Assembly: GCA_032717465.1 (NCBI GenBank)
Contig: CM064670.1
Location: forward strand, 19,909,186 to 19,973,185
Direction of reading: 5' to 3'
Length of the DNA: 64,000 nucleotides
From: Coenobita brevimanus
Lineage: Eukaryota; Arthropoda; Malacostraca; Decapoda; Coenobitidae
Positions 21,615 to 33,689 of the stretch are shown here, piece by piece. The stretch's first letter is position 1. Each line of letters opens with the position of its first letter. The position numbers were made by a program, and so were the translations under genes. Under the pieces are notes generated by a model that made no database searches, was not told the DNA's origin, and saw only the letters and a program-made list of their open reading frames with translations.

Positions 21615-22860
21615 CGAATCTTCCTATATCTCTTGTATATCTTCGGAGAAAAAATACCAAAGGAAAATTACTTTTCCTTGGTTTGTGAATTTCTGCTCTG
21701 AACTCGGGCAGCTAGAACATGTTCTTTCCAGACTCGTCAAAATATTCCAACACACCAAAGATGTGGGTCTCAAACCTAAATTCATAAAATATTTCTTGAC
21801 TTGCCTGGAGATCCCACAGCTAGGACACTCCATACCAATTACTCACAAACTTTCAATAGTAGAAGCTGTTCACGGCATGGCACAGCCTAAAACAATAGCT
21901 TCCATCCTCACCTTAAGTCTGACTTATGTCATCGGTTTTTATTTTTACTTCCCATCATTGCCAGGTCTCTCCACCAACTAACCAACTCCAACTCTTCATT
22001 TCGCTGTATGCAGCAGTGCGAGGGAGGTTTCCTCAGCAGCCAACCATATCATATCCAAACTACAACCTACCCTTCCACATTTATCAGTATGCATATGACA
22101 TGGGCATAATGAAACCCTGTATGAAATTATCTTAGGGAGGGAACATATTAAAGCTTGTGTACATCGAGCGCTTCACTTATCAAAGCAAAATTAGTGTCAC
22201 AAAGAAGTAGTGCCTTGCTCTGGTGTGGGCTGTCAGCCACATTTGATCGTATCTTAAAAGGCACCAAGTTCGACGTGAAAGCAGAAAGTAATTCTTTGAA
22301 CCAGGTAAGTATGCTGCAGGTCACCAATTCACTTGCTCTACTGGCAGGTAACACAAGAAGAATTCAACTATGACATCCTCCATCGCCCAGGGACATTATG
22401 TACGAAATCTGCCTGCCTGTTCCAACTTATAGTTGAAGCAATTAACGTCATGGACAAATACCGAAACCTTGGTTCACCCAAATCATTCCAAAGCACACTA
22501 GAAACAGTGGAGAATATTTCGTCCCACCGAATGTCCACATCATATTTGAACCAGTATTGGGAAATAACATCATCCAACATATGCATTGCAAATAACATGG
22601 TTTACGCAAGGGGGAAACCAGAATGGCACATGTATTCCCCAGAAAACCATAACATGCTGTGTCAGTGAACATTTATTAGGGTCATGCTAAGACTGGTCCC
22701 ACACACCTGGACTCCAGACCATAACATGGTAGGAAGATCATGAAAACAATTCACGACCGATGTAATGGGACTCCTACCAGACATGTTGCTACGAGCATTT
22801 CATAGAATGAACAGAAACTTTCAACAGACAACTATCACACTGCATCCGCTGGAGGATGAG
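21612..22860 (+). pseudogene. Ty3/gypsy RT-RNase H relic
   Basis: Plus-strand frames with many stops follow the standard gypsy order. The RT thumb region reads LEHVLSRLVKIFQHTKDVGL near 21710-21770, then AVHGMAQPKTIAS, matching the usual W-x-x-P-x-T block. The RNase H part has CLALVWAVSHI near 22210 and an end like EEFNYDILHRPGT near 22350. The equivalents in intact elements are KELLALVWAV and YRPGKxNxxADALSR. No LTR was identified. This relic is much older than the neighbouring Gmr1-like element. Confidence 0.7.
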
Positions 22861-23223
22861 TATACAGGGTGTTTCAAAAATAGTGTTAATAAATTTCAGA
22901 GAGAATAGAGTAGGAAAATATAAATATACTTTACTATGTGACATTTTTGGGAATTTGTCATATTTACTGTGATATTACACATTTTATGTTTAATAGGAAA
23001 CTCAAGGGGATGGAAACGATCAGTAGCTTACCATCACTTCAATACCTATTTTTTCATAATCTTGTGTACACCGATGTAATGCTATTAACGAATCCTACGT
23101 AAATGTGAACCTGAAACAGCAAATCGTGTTTGTCTCATGGGTTTGAACAAAGCTTCGTGATTTGAAGGTACTGTGAGAAGGTGAAAGAACGATATACCGG
23201 CAGTCGTAGGTCCGCACCGGACA

Positions 23224-26091
23224 TGGAGCCATACACGTCTGCAGAGTACACAGACATGTTACTTACGCTGGGTGCGGCAGGAGGAAATGCGGCTGAAGCA
23301 GTAAGGATGTAAGGTGAGCGATATCCTAACTGGAGGCAACCTTCTCGGCGTACTTTCTATCGTGCAGAACGACGACTTTTGGAATATGGCACACTGAATC
23401 CACGTGCAGTAAACAGAGGAAGGCCTCATGCTGAGCACCTACTCGATGTAGAAGAGGATATTCTCAAAGCCATCGGAGATGAACCATATACAAGTACACG
23501 TCGACTTGGTGCACGATTCGGTGTGGCTCATGCATCCGTATGGAGGATTGTAAACAGTCAAGGCCTGTACCCGTATCATCAATAGCCCATCCATGCTCTG
23601 AACGAACGTGCTTATCCCTAGTGAGTGGATTTCTGTAGGTGGCTTCTTACTCATGCGAGGGAGAACAACGGTTTTTTTGCACGTGTTTTGTTGAGTGATG
23701 AGTCTGTGTTCACAAGAGGTGGCATGCTAAACCAACATAATACACACACATGGGCGGCAGAAAACCCACATGTAACAACAACAAGTGGACATCAAGAACG
23801 CTTTGCGATCAATGTGTGGGCCGGTATTCTTGGTGGTCGTCTAATCGGCCCATTTTTACTACTACAACGACCCACAGGCAATGTGTATACCAGATTTCTT
23901 CAAGATGACCTCTTCATACTACTTGAAGATGAGCCCCTCAGAACACGTACGCGAATGTGGTTCCCGCATGATGGGGCTCCACCTCACTTTTCACGAGGTA
24001 CGAGGAATTTCCTTAACCCCTTAACCGCGGGGCGTCACTTTCGTGACGCTTGGGAGCAAGGGATCATACCGCAGGACGTCGCTTTTGTGATTCTGTGTTA
24101 TTTTGAATTCACCTGGGCTTCCAAGTGGGGGCTTGTATCATCTATCAGTACTGCCAATGTCCAACACTAGTCAGCACTCCTAATCTCATCTGTACTCCCA
24201 TCCATTGTTGACAATTTAGCCATTTCTCCCCGTTCTTGACTCCCCTCTCTACCCCCCCCTCCATTACCCTATTTTCTCGCCTGCCCGGCCGTGCTACGCT
24301 AAGTAAATCTTCCCTGGAATTTTTCACTGATTTCATCCATTGAAATAAGCCCTGTGCCCTATTCTTATACCAAATAATATATACAAGAAAGAAATAAGGT
24401 AAGTGAGAGTGTCATACACCTGGAATTGGCTAATTATCACCTGACAACACCTCACGTGCACTCGTTCGCTAATTTTCGCTGTTTTTTCCCCCTTGAAATA
24501 TGGCATATAATCTATTTTCGTAATAAATATACATATAAGGAGGGAAGGGAGAAGCCTAAGTGATATTTACATTCACCTGGAACTACCTAATTTATAATGT
24601 ATTATCTAGATTTCCTGCCAATCATTTCAGTGAAATACATAGCTGTTTCAAGAGCTACGTTGGTAGTACTGAATATCCCCTAAGTAGGCCTCTACCCGGG
24701 CTGGCCCTCCTTTATCAGTTCTCTCTCATCTTCCCAAGAGGAGGTACGCGTCTGTTCCTCTTGCTGACTTCAGGGCCTTTTTCACCCCCATGCAAAGGGC
24801 CCTGTGACCTTTACCCCCTACTAAACCTCGTGTGGAAAGAGGTAAAGGGCTGACAATTGATAAAAGAGTGACTACGATCTTTCTATTGAGTAAAACAGTG
24901 CAAGTGGAATTGTAAATAATGTGTAAATAATGTGTAAACAGCAAGTGAAAGTAATGAATGTAAATATACGTGAACAATGGAAAATAGTTTTATAAGTTAC
25001 TTCAAGTGACAGTGCATAACACAGTGTAAATAAAATAGAAATGTAAATAACGTAAATAAAATAGAGAACGTAAATAGAAATGTAAATGAGTAGTATTATA
25101 AGAATACGAGTATATACCCTAGGAGTAATGAAAGTGAAAGTTTCACTCTAGCATGTCTGAATACTATGAGTTATGAGAGTGAAGATGAAAGTGACATTCA
25201 CTCTCAATGCTAGTATACAGGACAAGAAAGTGAATGCTACGTATTTTACTGAAAGAAATTGAATCCCTACAGTGACAATAAACTAATACTACTGAAGGAA
25301 ACTTATGGATAAAGACTGTAGATATATAAAAGTGTTATATAGTAATAGAAATATAAAGTGTGAGGGGTTTTATGAATAATAAATGACAGAGTACCAAGAG
25401 CGAACTAGCACAAGTGCGGCGGTCAGACGCGCTCATAATTTTCATTGCTTTCACAGTGTTTTTTTTTTTTTGGAGTATGGATCCCAAACTACTTGAAAAT
25501 CATAGAGTAGTGTTTATAGTGTTAATATCTGGCTGTGGTAATCATATTACGGGTTGTCGGGAAGTTTAAAGTGGAGACTTCGTTACCCAACTTCAGAGGT
25601 CTCCACAAGTCCTACGGTAACTGACGAAGGCTCAACAAACATTCCAGGAGAAAGCTGAAGGTATGTGCCATAAGCATATATATTTTTAATATTCTAGGAC
25701 TAATAACTGATTTTTGGCAAATATTTTTTGAGAGTCTGTCGGAGCCCGAATAACCCCACTGCACACGCAAAACATCGGTAAACATGCCCGCCGTGTAGGG
25801 GTTAATGCTATGTACCCTGACAAGTGGATAGGTCGCAGAGGTCCCATCGCCTGGACACCTAGATCACCCGACCTAACTCCACTTGACTTTTATCTTTGGC
25901 GACACCTGAAGAGCAGGGCGTATGCTACACCAGTCAACACCTGTCAGGAACTGTGGCAAAGAGTTCAAAAGGCGTGCAGAGAAGTAAGGAACACACCAGG
26001 GGTATTTGAACGTGTACGCCAGTCACTTCTGCACCGAGCCCAAGCCTGTATCAACGAGGGGGGGGGGAGAAATTTCGAGCACCTACTGTAA
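23224..26091 (+). pseudogene. Mariner-type transposase, DD37D-like, interrupted
   Basis: Reading starts at about 23224 (MEPYTSAEYTDMLLTLGAAG). Helix-turn-helix-like sequence RRLGARFGVAHASVWRIV lies near 23500-23550. The catalytic first D is in LLSDESVF (about 23690), the second in HDGAPPHF (about 23970). The frame breaks at 24013 and resumes at 25803 with the third D in WTPRSPDLTPLDFYLW. Removing the insertion and one TTAA places 36 residues between the second and third D (DD37D by the usual count). Stops occur near 23312, 23583 and 23620. The C-terminus ends FEHLL. The family normally cuts and pastes the element into TA. Confidence 0.85.
24017..25801. mobile_element. 1.8-kb piggyBac-type non-autonomous element
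   Basis: It is flanked by TTAA at 24013-24016 and 25802-25805. Ends CCCCTTAACCGCGGGGCG and (complemented) CCCCTACACGGCGGGCAT are imperfect inverted repeats. It interrupts a mariner transposase, and removing it with one TTAA restores a continuous codon register there. The interior is noncoding and AT-rich, with short GTAAATAATGT repeats near 24910-24945, so it depends on a transposase elsewhere. Confidence 0.85.
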
Positions 26092-26439
26092 TTCTGTAGT
26101 GTACAATACATTGGTGTACACAAATGTATGAAAAAGTAAAGGTACTGAGGTGATGGTACTACTGATCGTTTTCATCCCCTAGAGCTTCCTATTAAACATA
26201 AAATGTGTAATATAGCGGTAAATATGACAAATTTCCAAAAATGTCACATAGTAAAGTATATTTATATTTCCCTACTCCATTCTGCAGTTTACGAACACTA
26301 TTTTTGAAACACCCTGTATAGGAGTACAAAGGAAGTACAGATAACAGGAGGCCTGGAGGCCCAATAACGAGGTTTTCTGATGGAAAAAAAAAAAAAAAAG
26401 TTAATAATTCAAAGATCTAACCGTTTTGCAAGAGAGAAG

Positions 26440-27023
26440 GATAGAAAAGAGAAAGACTCTCCCCTACCCACCGCAACATCCAGTTAAACCGGCAGGACCA
26501 GGACTGACCCAAGGACCGAACAAAGGACATGGTACAGATATCTACATGGAATGTAAGGGGTGCAAATGGAGGTGAAAGAAAGATTGTCCACGTGATTGAG
26601 GGTGCGGAAGTGGATGTATGTGTGGATTAACTGAAACTAAATGGTGAGGCGAGAGTGTGAGAGCATGGGAGAATGGATAGGGTATATGCGCGGGAGTAGG
26701 TGAGAATGAGATGGCAAAAGAAGGAGTGTGTATTGTTGTGAGTAACAGATGGAAGGAGAATATAAGAGAGTATGGATCAGTTGGATCAAGGATTGTGTGG
26801 GTAAGACTGAAAGTTAAACTACAAATGTGGGTGACTGTGTGCGTGTTTAAGCCAACGCAAGATTCGTGCAAGCAGAGTGACAGAAGAGTTCTGGACAAAT
26901 GTGGACGCGTGCTTGGAAAAATTTAAAAGGAATAAGAGAGTGTTTTTGATACGAGACATGAACGGAAAAGTAGGCAATGTGAAGGTGGAAGAGGTAGTTA
27001 GTGAGTGGGGTGTGCCTGCAGAG

Positions 27024-27096
<73 letters not shown>

Positions 27097-29985
27097 AAGA
27101 AGGAACCAAAGGCTGATCCCACAAAACAGTTCATCCCAAGAAAAGAAAACAAAAACAACACAAAATAGAGCCAAATTCAAGATCCATTCATTTCGAGATG
27201 GCTGGACACACTGCATTTGAAGACTGGAGATCATAGGAAGTAGGAAAAATAGACGGAGAGAGACAGTTCCAGAGTTGGCCTGTTGCATAAACGAGGGACT
27301 GGGAGTAACGGTTAACTCTTGCATTAGAGAGTTGGACAGAATAGAGATAAGAGTTTCTTGCTAGACGGGTGCTACACACCCGTCGTAAAGGTGGAGGGAT
27401 GCAAGCAGACAGTTCAGAGGAGCAGTGACAGTTGAAGCAGCGATAGAAAAGAGATGGATGAGCATGGCAGTGCTTTAGTGGATATTTGTGCCGGGGGGGG
27501 GGTTGGTGATAGCTAATACCCTCTTCAGGCACAAAATGATCCATAGGTATGCGTGGCGAGTGATGAGAGGGTGGGTGGTGAACTGAATGAACAGAAGGCA
27601 ATGATTGATTATGTGTGTGTGGATGAAAGGATGAGAAGGTGTGTAATGGATGCAAGAGAATATAGAGGTTGGGGGAGTGGACTTTCTGACCACCACTTGG
27701 TGGTGGTCAGAATGAATGTCCAAATGATATGAAGAAATACAGTAGAAGAAGGGAAGGACAGGAGGAAGTAGTTCATACAAGGAGGGTGGAAAAGTGACAA
27801 GAGGAGGGAAAATTTAAAGAGGGAAGTGGAGAAGCGATTGGGTAAATATGGACTCGAGCAAATGGGGGACGTGGAAGGTGTGTGCAAGATATTCACAGAA
27901 GAAATCTGTGCAACATGTGAGGTGGTGTGTGGGGTGAATAAACGATGAAAGGGGGTGCAGGGAACAGCATGCTGGAATGAAGAGGTGAGAGAGGCTGTGG
28001 CACAAAAGAAGAAAGCTCATAGTGAGTGGACGAGAAACAGGGGTGTGGAAGAAGTTGAGAGACGGAAGAGAGAGTTATATGCAGAGAGGAAGAGAGAAGT
28101 GAAAAGATTAGTAAGAGAGAGTAAGAAGAGAATGGAGGAGGAATGTGGAAGGAATTTGAGTGTAAAATGGAGGGAATGTATGAAAATGTTCTGGAAAGAG
28201 GTAAAGAAAGTTAGACAGGGTGCCAAAGAAATAAGCTGGGGAGTGAATGATAAAAATGGTATATTACTAGTAGAGAAGGGAAAAAAAGTGAGCAGATGGA
28301 GAGAACATTTTAAGGAATTGTTGAACATAGAGAATGAAAGTATTGCAAGAATAAGTGGCTGGGGAATGGCTGGGAGAAAGAGGGATGTGAGAAGAGAGAA
28401 AGAAATCAGGATGGAAATTGTGGAAGCAATAAAGACAGTTAAAATGGGGAAAGCCCCAGGAATTGATGGAGTGTGTGGTGAAAAAGCTGAAGCACGTGGG
28501 AGAGATAGTAGTAGAATGGATGTGGAAGATGTGCAGATTGGCCTGGGTGGAAATTAGAGTCCCAGAGGATTGGAAGTCAGGTATAATTATTCCCTTGTAC
28601 AAAGAAAAGAGTGACAAAGATGTGTGTGGTAATCATAGGGGCATTGGTCTTCTTAGTGTAATAGGAAAAGTATACGGTAGGATACTTCTTGACAAAGTTA
28701 GGAAAATAACAGACGAATTAGTTGGAGAAGTACAGGGAGGTTTTAGGAGGGGAAGAGGTTGTGTAGATCAGACATTCACCCTTAGATCTTTCGTGAAAAA
28801 GTTTCTAGAGAAGGGAAAGAAGTTGTATGCAGCCTTCATGGATTCGGAGAAAGCATATGACAGGGTGGGTAGACAAGGATTGTGGAAAGTATTAAGAATA
28901 TATGGAGTAGATGGGAAGTTGTTGAAGGCCGTGAAAAGTATGTATGAGGGTGCTAAGGCTGCAGTGCGTGTGAATAGTGAACTGAGTGATTTTTTTCTAT
29001 CTGAAGGTTGGCTTGAAACAGGGATGTGTCATGTCTCCATGGTTTTTCAGTCTGTACTGTACATGGATGGGGTTATAAAAGAGGTACAAGGTAGGGCAGT
29101 GGATGTTGGAGTGGCCCTAACGAGACAGGGCAGTGTTTGGAAACTTCCTGTACTGTTATTTGCTGATGATACTGTGTTGTTAAGTGAAGACGAAGGGGAG
29201 CTGCAAGGCTTGGTAAATAAGTCTGGGAGAGTGTGTAAGAAACGGAATCTAAATGTGAATGTAGGGAAGAGTAAAGTTATGGTCTTCGAGAGAAGTGAAG
29301 TCAGTGAATGTACAGTGAGGTTGGGTGAGGAAGAAATGGAATATGTGAGTGCGTTTAAGTACTTGGGTAGTGTGGTGAGTGAGGATGGAAGTTTAGAGGT
29401 TGAAGTGCTTTAAAGGGTACAACAGGGAAGAAAGGTTGCTGGTTCCTTGAAAGCAATGATAAGAAACAGGGAAGTAAGCATGGAAGTGAAAAGGCTACTA
29501 CATGACAGTATTGTGATACCTACTGTAACGTATGGGAGTGAAGCTTGGACCTTGCTGGAGGGACAGAAGTCAAGACTGAGAGCAGCGGAATGAGTTATTT
29601 GAGAGGGGCATGTGGAGTCGGATGGAGGGACAGACCGACAAATGAGGAAGTGAAGGAGCGTTGTGGTGTGGACTTGGATGTAATAGGAAGCATTAGGAGA
29701 AACACACTGAGGTGGTTTGGTTATGTGGAGAGATGGAGAATGAGAGATTGACGAGGAGAGTGTATGTGAATGAGGTGGAGGGGGGGGGAGAGGGAGGGGG
29801 AGGCCAAGGATGAGATGGAGGGATGGAGTGGAGAAGCATATGAGAGAGGGGGGTGTGATCTGGGAGCAGGGCAATGAAATGGCGGGGTACAGGGCGACAT
29901 GGAGGCGATTTGTTTGGGGCCACCCATTACGGGATTAAGGCGTCTGGCAGTAGATAGATAGATAGACAGATAAAGATAGAAACAA
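26440..29985 (+). mobile_element. RTE-type LINE, near full length
   Basis: The 5' part begins near GGACCGAACAAAGGAC, with the endonuclease N-motif from about 26540 (STWNVRGANGGE), GDMNGKVG-like (RDMNGKVGNVKV, about 26955) and SDHHLVV (about 27685). RT follows: GKAPGIDGVCG (28447), QGGFRRGRGCVDQ (28733), MDSEKAYDRV (28840) and FADDTVLLSEDE (29160). The C-terminal LRWFGYVER lies at about 29710. The element ends GGCGTCTGGCAG and (GATA)n at 29952-29985. Frames are broken in several places, and a foreign LINE piece is inserted at 27026-27455. Expected products are an APE-type endonuclease plus RT. Confidence 0.88.
27026..27455 (-). mobile_element. Jockey-type LINE 3' fragment inserted in RTE
   Basis: The minus strand reads SSELSACIPPPLRRVCSTRL, then NARVNRYSQSLVYATGQLWN, the C-terminal block of the LINE family seen at 59086-61606. 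The 3' end carries a (CA)n tail, appearing as (TG)n at 27028-27091. GAGAT occurs at both junctions (27021-27025 and about 27451-27455), a likely target duplication. The host RTE endonuclease continues directly on either side. Confidence 0.82.
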
Positions 29986-30149
29986 AATATACTTGTTAGA
30001 AAGAACAAACATGGACATTTTAAGTGGGGCAGGAAGGGAACAAGTATGCACCAAGTCATTTCTGTTCTACAGAACTGTAAAAGAAAAGCAAACAGTCGCT
30101 GAATATTCTCATTATTAATCAAACGTGTCCCAGACGTCAATATCACTTC

Positions 30150-33100
30150 AACCTGGAAATAAACGACACTAGCTTAGTTACGGTCTATAAACTCAATATA
30201 TTTGTCTAGCCGAATTTTAAATGTATCAATAGTTTTGCACTAAGTACTGTTGCTGGTAGCCTATTAATTTTTTCAACTACGCGAATATTAAAATAGTTTT
30301 CTCCCTATATTAGTGCTGCATCTCCTGCTTTTGGATTTCATCCCATTATTTCTTGTCACAGTGTTATGTATTTCGAACAAATTAGCATGTTTAACATCGT
30401 CAAAATTTTAAAGAACTTTAAATACTTGTCTTAGATCTCTGAGTCGTCGCTTTTTCAGAGAAATTTTTAGTTTCTTTAGTCTTTTCAAATGGTGAATTTC
30501 GCAGCGATGGTATTTTTTGTGTGGTTCTGCGTTGCACTCTCTCGAGCCTATCTTCGTCCATAAGAAGACCGGAGACCACTGTTGTACACAATATTCTAGG
30601 AGTGGTCTAACTAACGACGTTATGTGATTAAAGTTCCTTGCGATGAAGTCTAACATCTGGTTAGCCTGTTACTGGCTGCAATACACTATTTTGAGTTTTT
30701 GAGGCCTTTACCGATAAAAACTCCTAGATCCTTGTCGTACTTTACTTCCGTCAGTGGGGTATTGAACATACGATATTCCTATTTAATGTTCTTACCTCCA
30801 AAGTGTATATCTTTACATTTATCTGCATTAAATTTTCATCTTCCATTTTTCACTTCAGTTAACTTATCCAAGCTGTTTTGTATAGATTCACAGTCTGCTT
30901 TCATCATTACTTTGCCTCCAGTTATCGTGTCATCTGCAGATTTCGCTCCCTCTGTAGTGAGTCAGCATTCAAGGTCATGGATATAAATAATGAAAAGAGC
31001 TGGTACTAGAACTGACCCTTGAGGAACTCTGCTTGTAAGTACTAGTCATTTCGATGATCTGTCATCGATCACTACATGCTGGTTGCGATTCGTTCATCAA
31101 TCACCAGTCCATGAGCATAATTTGTTTGAAAGGCCGTGGGCTTTTAGTTTTTGTAGTAGTTTTGGATGGGGGACCTTATCAAACGCAATCTTGACATCCA
31201 TTTATATTTTTGCGTCCCAGTTATCGTACATATTTGTTAAAAAAAAAAAAATTAGGAAATTTATGAGGCATGGCCTATAGGTAGATGACATCCATTTATA
31301 TTTTTGCGTCCCAGTTATCGTACATATTTGTTAAAAAAAAAAAAAAAAATAGGAAATTTGTGAGGCATGGCCTATTATTACGAAACAATTGGTGATTATG
31401 TGCTATAAGATTAGTTTTTTTTTCTTTTTTTTTTTTCAAATTTTTCTCGGTACTGACGTTAAGCTTATTAGCGCCGCGGTAATTTGTGGTGCATGTGTTT
31501 TAACTTCTTTTTAAACAATCGATGATTATTAGCAAACTTCCATTGATTATTTTAGTAATAGGAAAGGCTGACTGTAACATTCGCGCAGTATGCGTGGAGA
31601 TATCTGATGAGGGCCAGTTCATCTATTTGGGTCAATTTTCTGAAGATAACATTTCGTGACCTGTCGCTTCATTGATTGATAATTTATCATCTGGTCCTAA
31701 GAAATCCGACTGAAGGATGGGAATGCTTACATTATATTCTTTTGTGAAAACACCGTGAAATGAGTCGTTCGTTATTGTTGTTGTTGCTTGGTAATCATGA
31801 ACGAAACGACCTTCCGAGCTTATTACAGGGCCTATGCCGTCCTTTTCATTTTTCTTATTCCTAACAAAATGAAAAAATGAATTAGGGTTTGATTTTGCTT
31901 CACGAGAAATTTTCGCCTCATAGTCTTGTTTAGTTTACGGAATAATCTGCGGACACTGTAGTTGTAGTTCAAAATATTTGGTACCTTCATCGTGATTTCC
32001 TGTATGGTTATATTTTGTATATGCTCTTCTCTTACGACCAGTGATTTCTTCAGTATTCCTCTACATCCAGGCAGGTTATTAATGTGATTATTTCTTCGGA
32101 TATTTTCGGTATATTATTTGGTTCAATCGATTAGTGAATATTTCCCAAATTTTTTCCACGTTATCCACCTGTAGTTACTCAATGAAAATGGTGCTGGAAA
32201 TTTCCTTTCTCATATTATCGAAGTTAGCTTTATAAAAAAAAAAAAAAAAAAAAAAAAAAGGAACTAAAAGGCTGTTTATACTGGTCTTACAGTTGATGTT
32301 CACTTCAAGTTTAATGATATTAGCTGTTGTTAAAATTTTCACCTACATCAATAAAACTTATTAGATCACTGTCTGTTGCTAGGGCAAGGTCGAGAATGCT
32401 GTTACCGCGCATTTGTGTTTTCACTGCCTGACTAAAGATTGAATCGTTTATCAGTTCTAATAGTCTGTTTCCTGTTTTATCTGCACACGAAATTTTCTAT
32501 TCAATAATCGGATTATTAAAGCCACCCAAAATAACGTACTGTCCTTATTATCGATTTTATTTCGTCGTTCAGAATTTTATTACTTTCTTCGCCTAACTTT
32601 TACAGTCTATATATTACTCCGAAAAGAAAGAGTTTATTACTCTCTGAAAATTTCGATATACAAAGAATCGTAGGTTTCCATCATCCAATTTATTGATCTG
32701 TACTGCATTCAGTACAGTCGTGATTTTTCACAAATTTTATAGTTTTGGCGATATTTCTCTGATTAGGTGCTCGTCACGAGGGTTTACCCATGATTCTGTA
32801 ATCATAATTATTTCGGGATTTCCCGTAGTTGTTTAACTACTTAATTAATACTTCTTGCATTTCATGTACGTAATATTCATAGTGCAGCTGGAGCTAGTAG
32901 GTCTGTTACACACAAAAATTAGCCCTGTTTAATCGTTTAGATCCTCTGACGAAATTCCAACGCTTGTATGAGCGCTAACGGCCTGGCAGTCCCTCCCTTC
33001 CCATTAATCCTTTGATTTTCTACCTGCACTGGAGATGACATCAGGTGCACCTGATTATCCTGGTGGGTTGATCTCACCTCACTCGCCTCATGGACTGGAC

Positions 33101-33450
33101 TGTTAACAACTGACCCTCGTTCTACCTCTGTCACTGCCTAAAGCACGCATGACACTGTCATCTAGGACCTTACCCAACCTAGCCTTTTCTATTCTGTTGA
33201 GGTGAAGGCCATCTCTACCGTACAAACTCCTGTCATGGCTAAAATTATTCCAAAAATCGACAAACATCACACCCTTCGTTCAGCACAGACCTTCTAGCCT
33301 ACTCTTGACGTCCTGGCATCCTAATCAGGATCACAAAACTAACATCAAATATTGGTAACAAATCACAGACAACTAACTTCCTACCACGTTCCTTGAACTT
33401 CCTAATAAGGTCCTTATGCTTCCGGTCCTATACTCCCTAAGAATCTCCTC
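30150..33450 (-). mobile_element. CR1-like LINE with SGNH-esterase-like upstream region
   Basis: Minus-strand motifs run from right to left. YGRDGLHLNRIGKARLG (33163-33239) is the C-terminal block of an SGNH/GDSL hydrolase-like domain. SADDTITGGKVM (about 30910) is the RT catalytic box with FADD changed to SADD. LVRPLLEYCVQQWSP lies near 30590, LKKRRLRDLRQVFKVL near 30430, and RLDKYIEF near 30200. CR1-type LINEs often carry an esterase-like domain in the first ORF, then APE endonuclease and RT. The frame is heavily broken, and A/T runs near 31245, 31340, 31415 and 32235 have expanded. The 3' end near 30150 is approximate. Confidence 0.78.
31192..31380. repeat. ~95-bp tandem duplication in the CR1-like LINE
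   Basis: GACATCCATTTATATTTTTG occurs at about 31193 and again at about 31287. Each is followed by the same sequence through an A-run to GGCATGGCCTAT. The copies differ mainly in A-run length, so the duplication is recent. Confidence 0.92.
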
Positions 33451-33502
33451 AGAGAGAGAGAGAGAGAGAGAGAGATACTGTCCTTGTACTTTCTAGGAAT
33501 CT

Positions 33503-33558
<56 letters not shown>

Positions 33559-33585
33559 GGTCCTTATACTTTCTACGAATCTCCT

Positions 33586-33629
<44 letters not shown>

Positions 33630-33680
33630 AGGTCCTTATAGGAATCTCCTCTGAGAGAGAGAGAGAGAGAGAGAGAGAGA
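33451..33680. repeat. Compound minisatellite of four (GA)n blocks
   Basis: (GA)n arrays at 33451-33475, 33507-33555, 33588-33626 and 33653-33680 are separated by near-identical spacers of about 20-35 bp (AAGGTCCTTATACTTTCT, GAATCTCCTC). The spacer matches LINE sequence just upstream (33410-33450), so the unit arose by amplifying a LINE segment with a GA run. Confidence 0.92.
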
Positions 33681-33689
33681 CCCTTCACT

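Larger units (their letters stand above)
22865..26316 (+). mobile_element. Tc1/mariner element with ~165-bp terminal inverted repeats
   Basis: The ends CAGGGTGTTTCAAAAATAG (22865) and its complement ending at 26316 are flanked by TATA/TA target duplications. The inverted repeats continue for about 165 bp each side (22865-23035 and 26150-26316) with scattered mismatches. The element carries a broken transposase and is split by a TTAA element at 24017-25801. Without that insertion it would be about 1.66 kb, a normal size for the superfamily. Confidence 0.88.
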
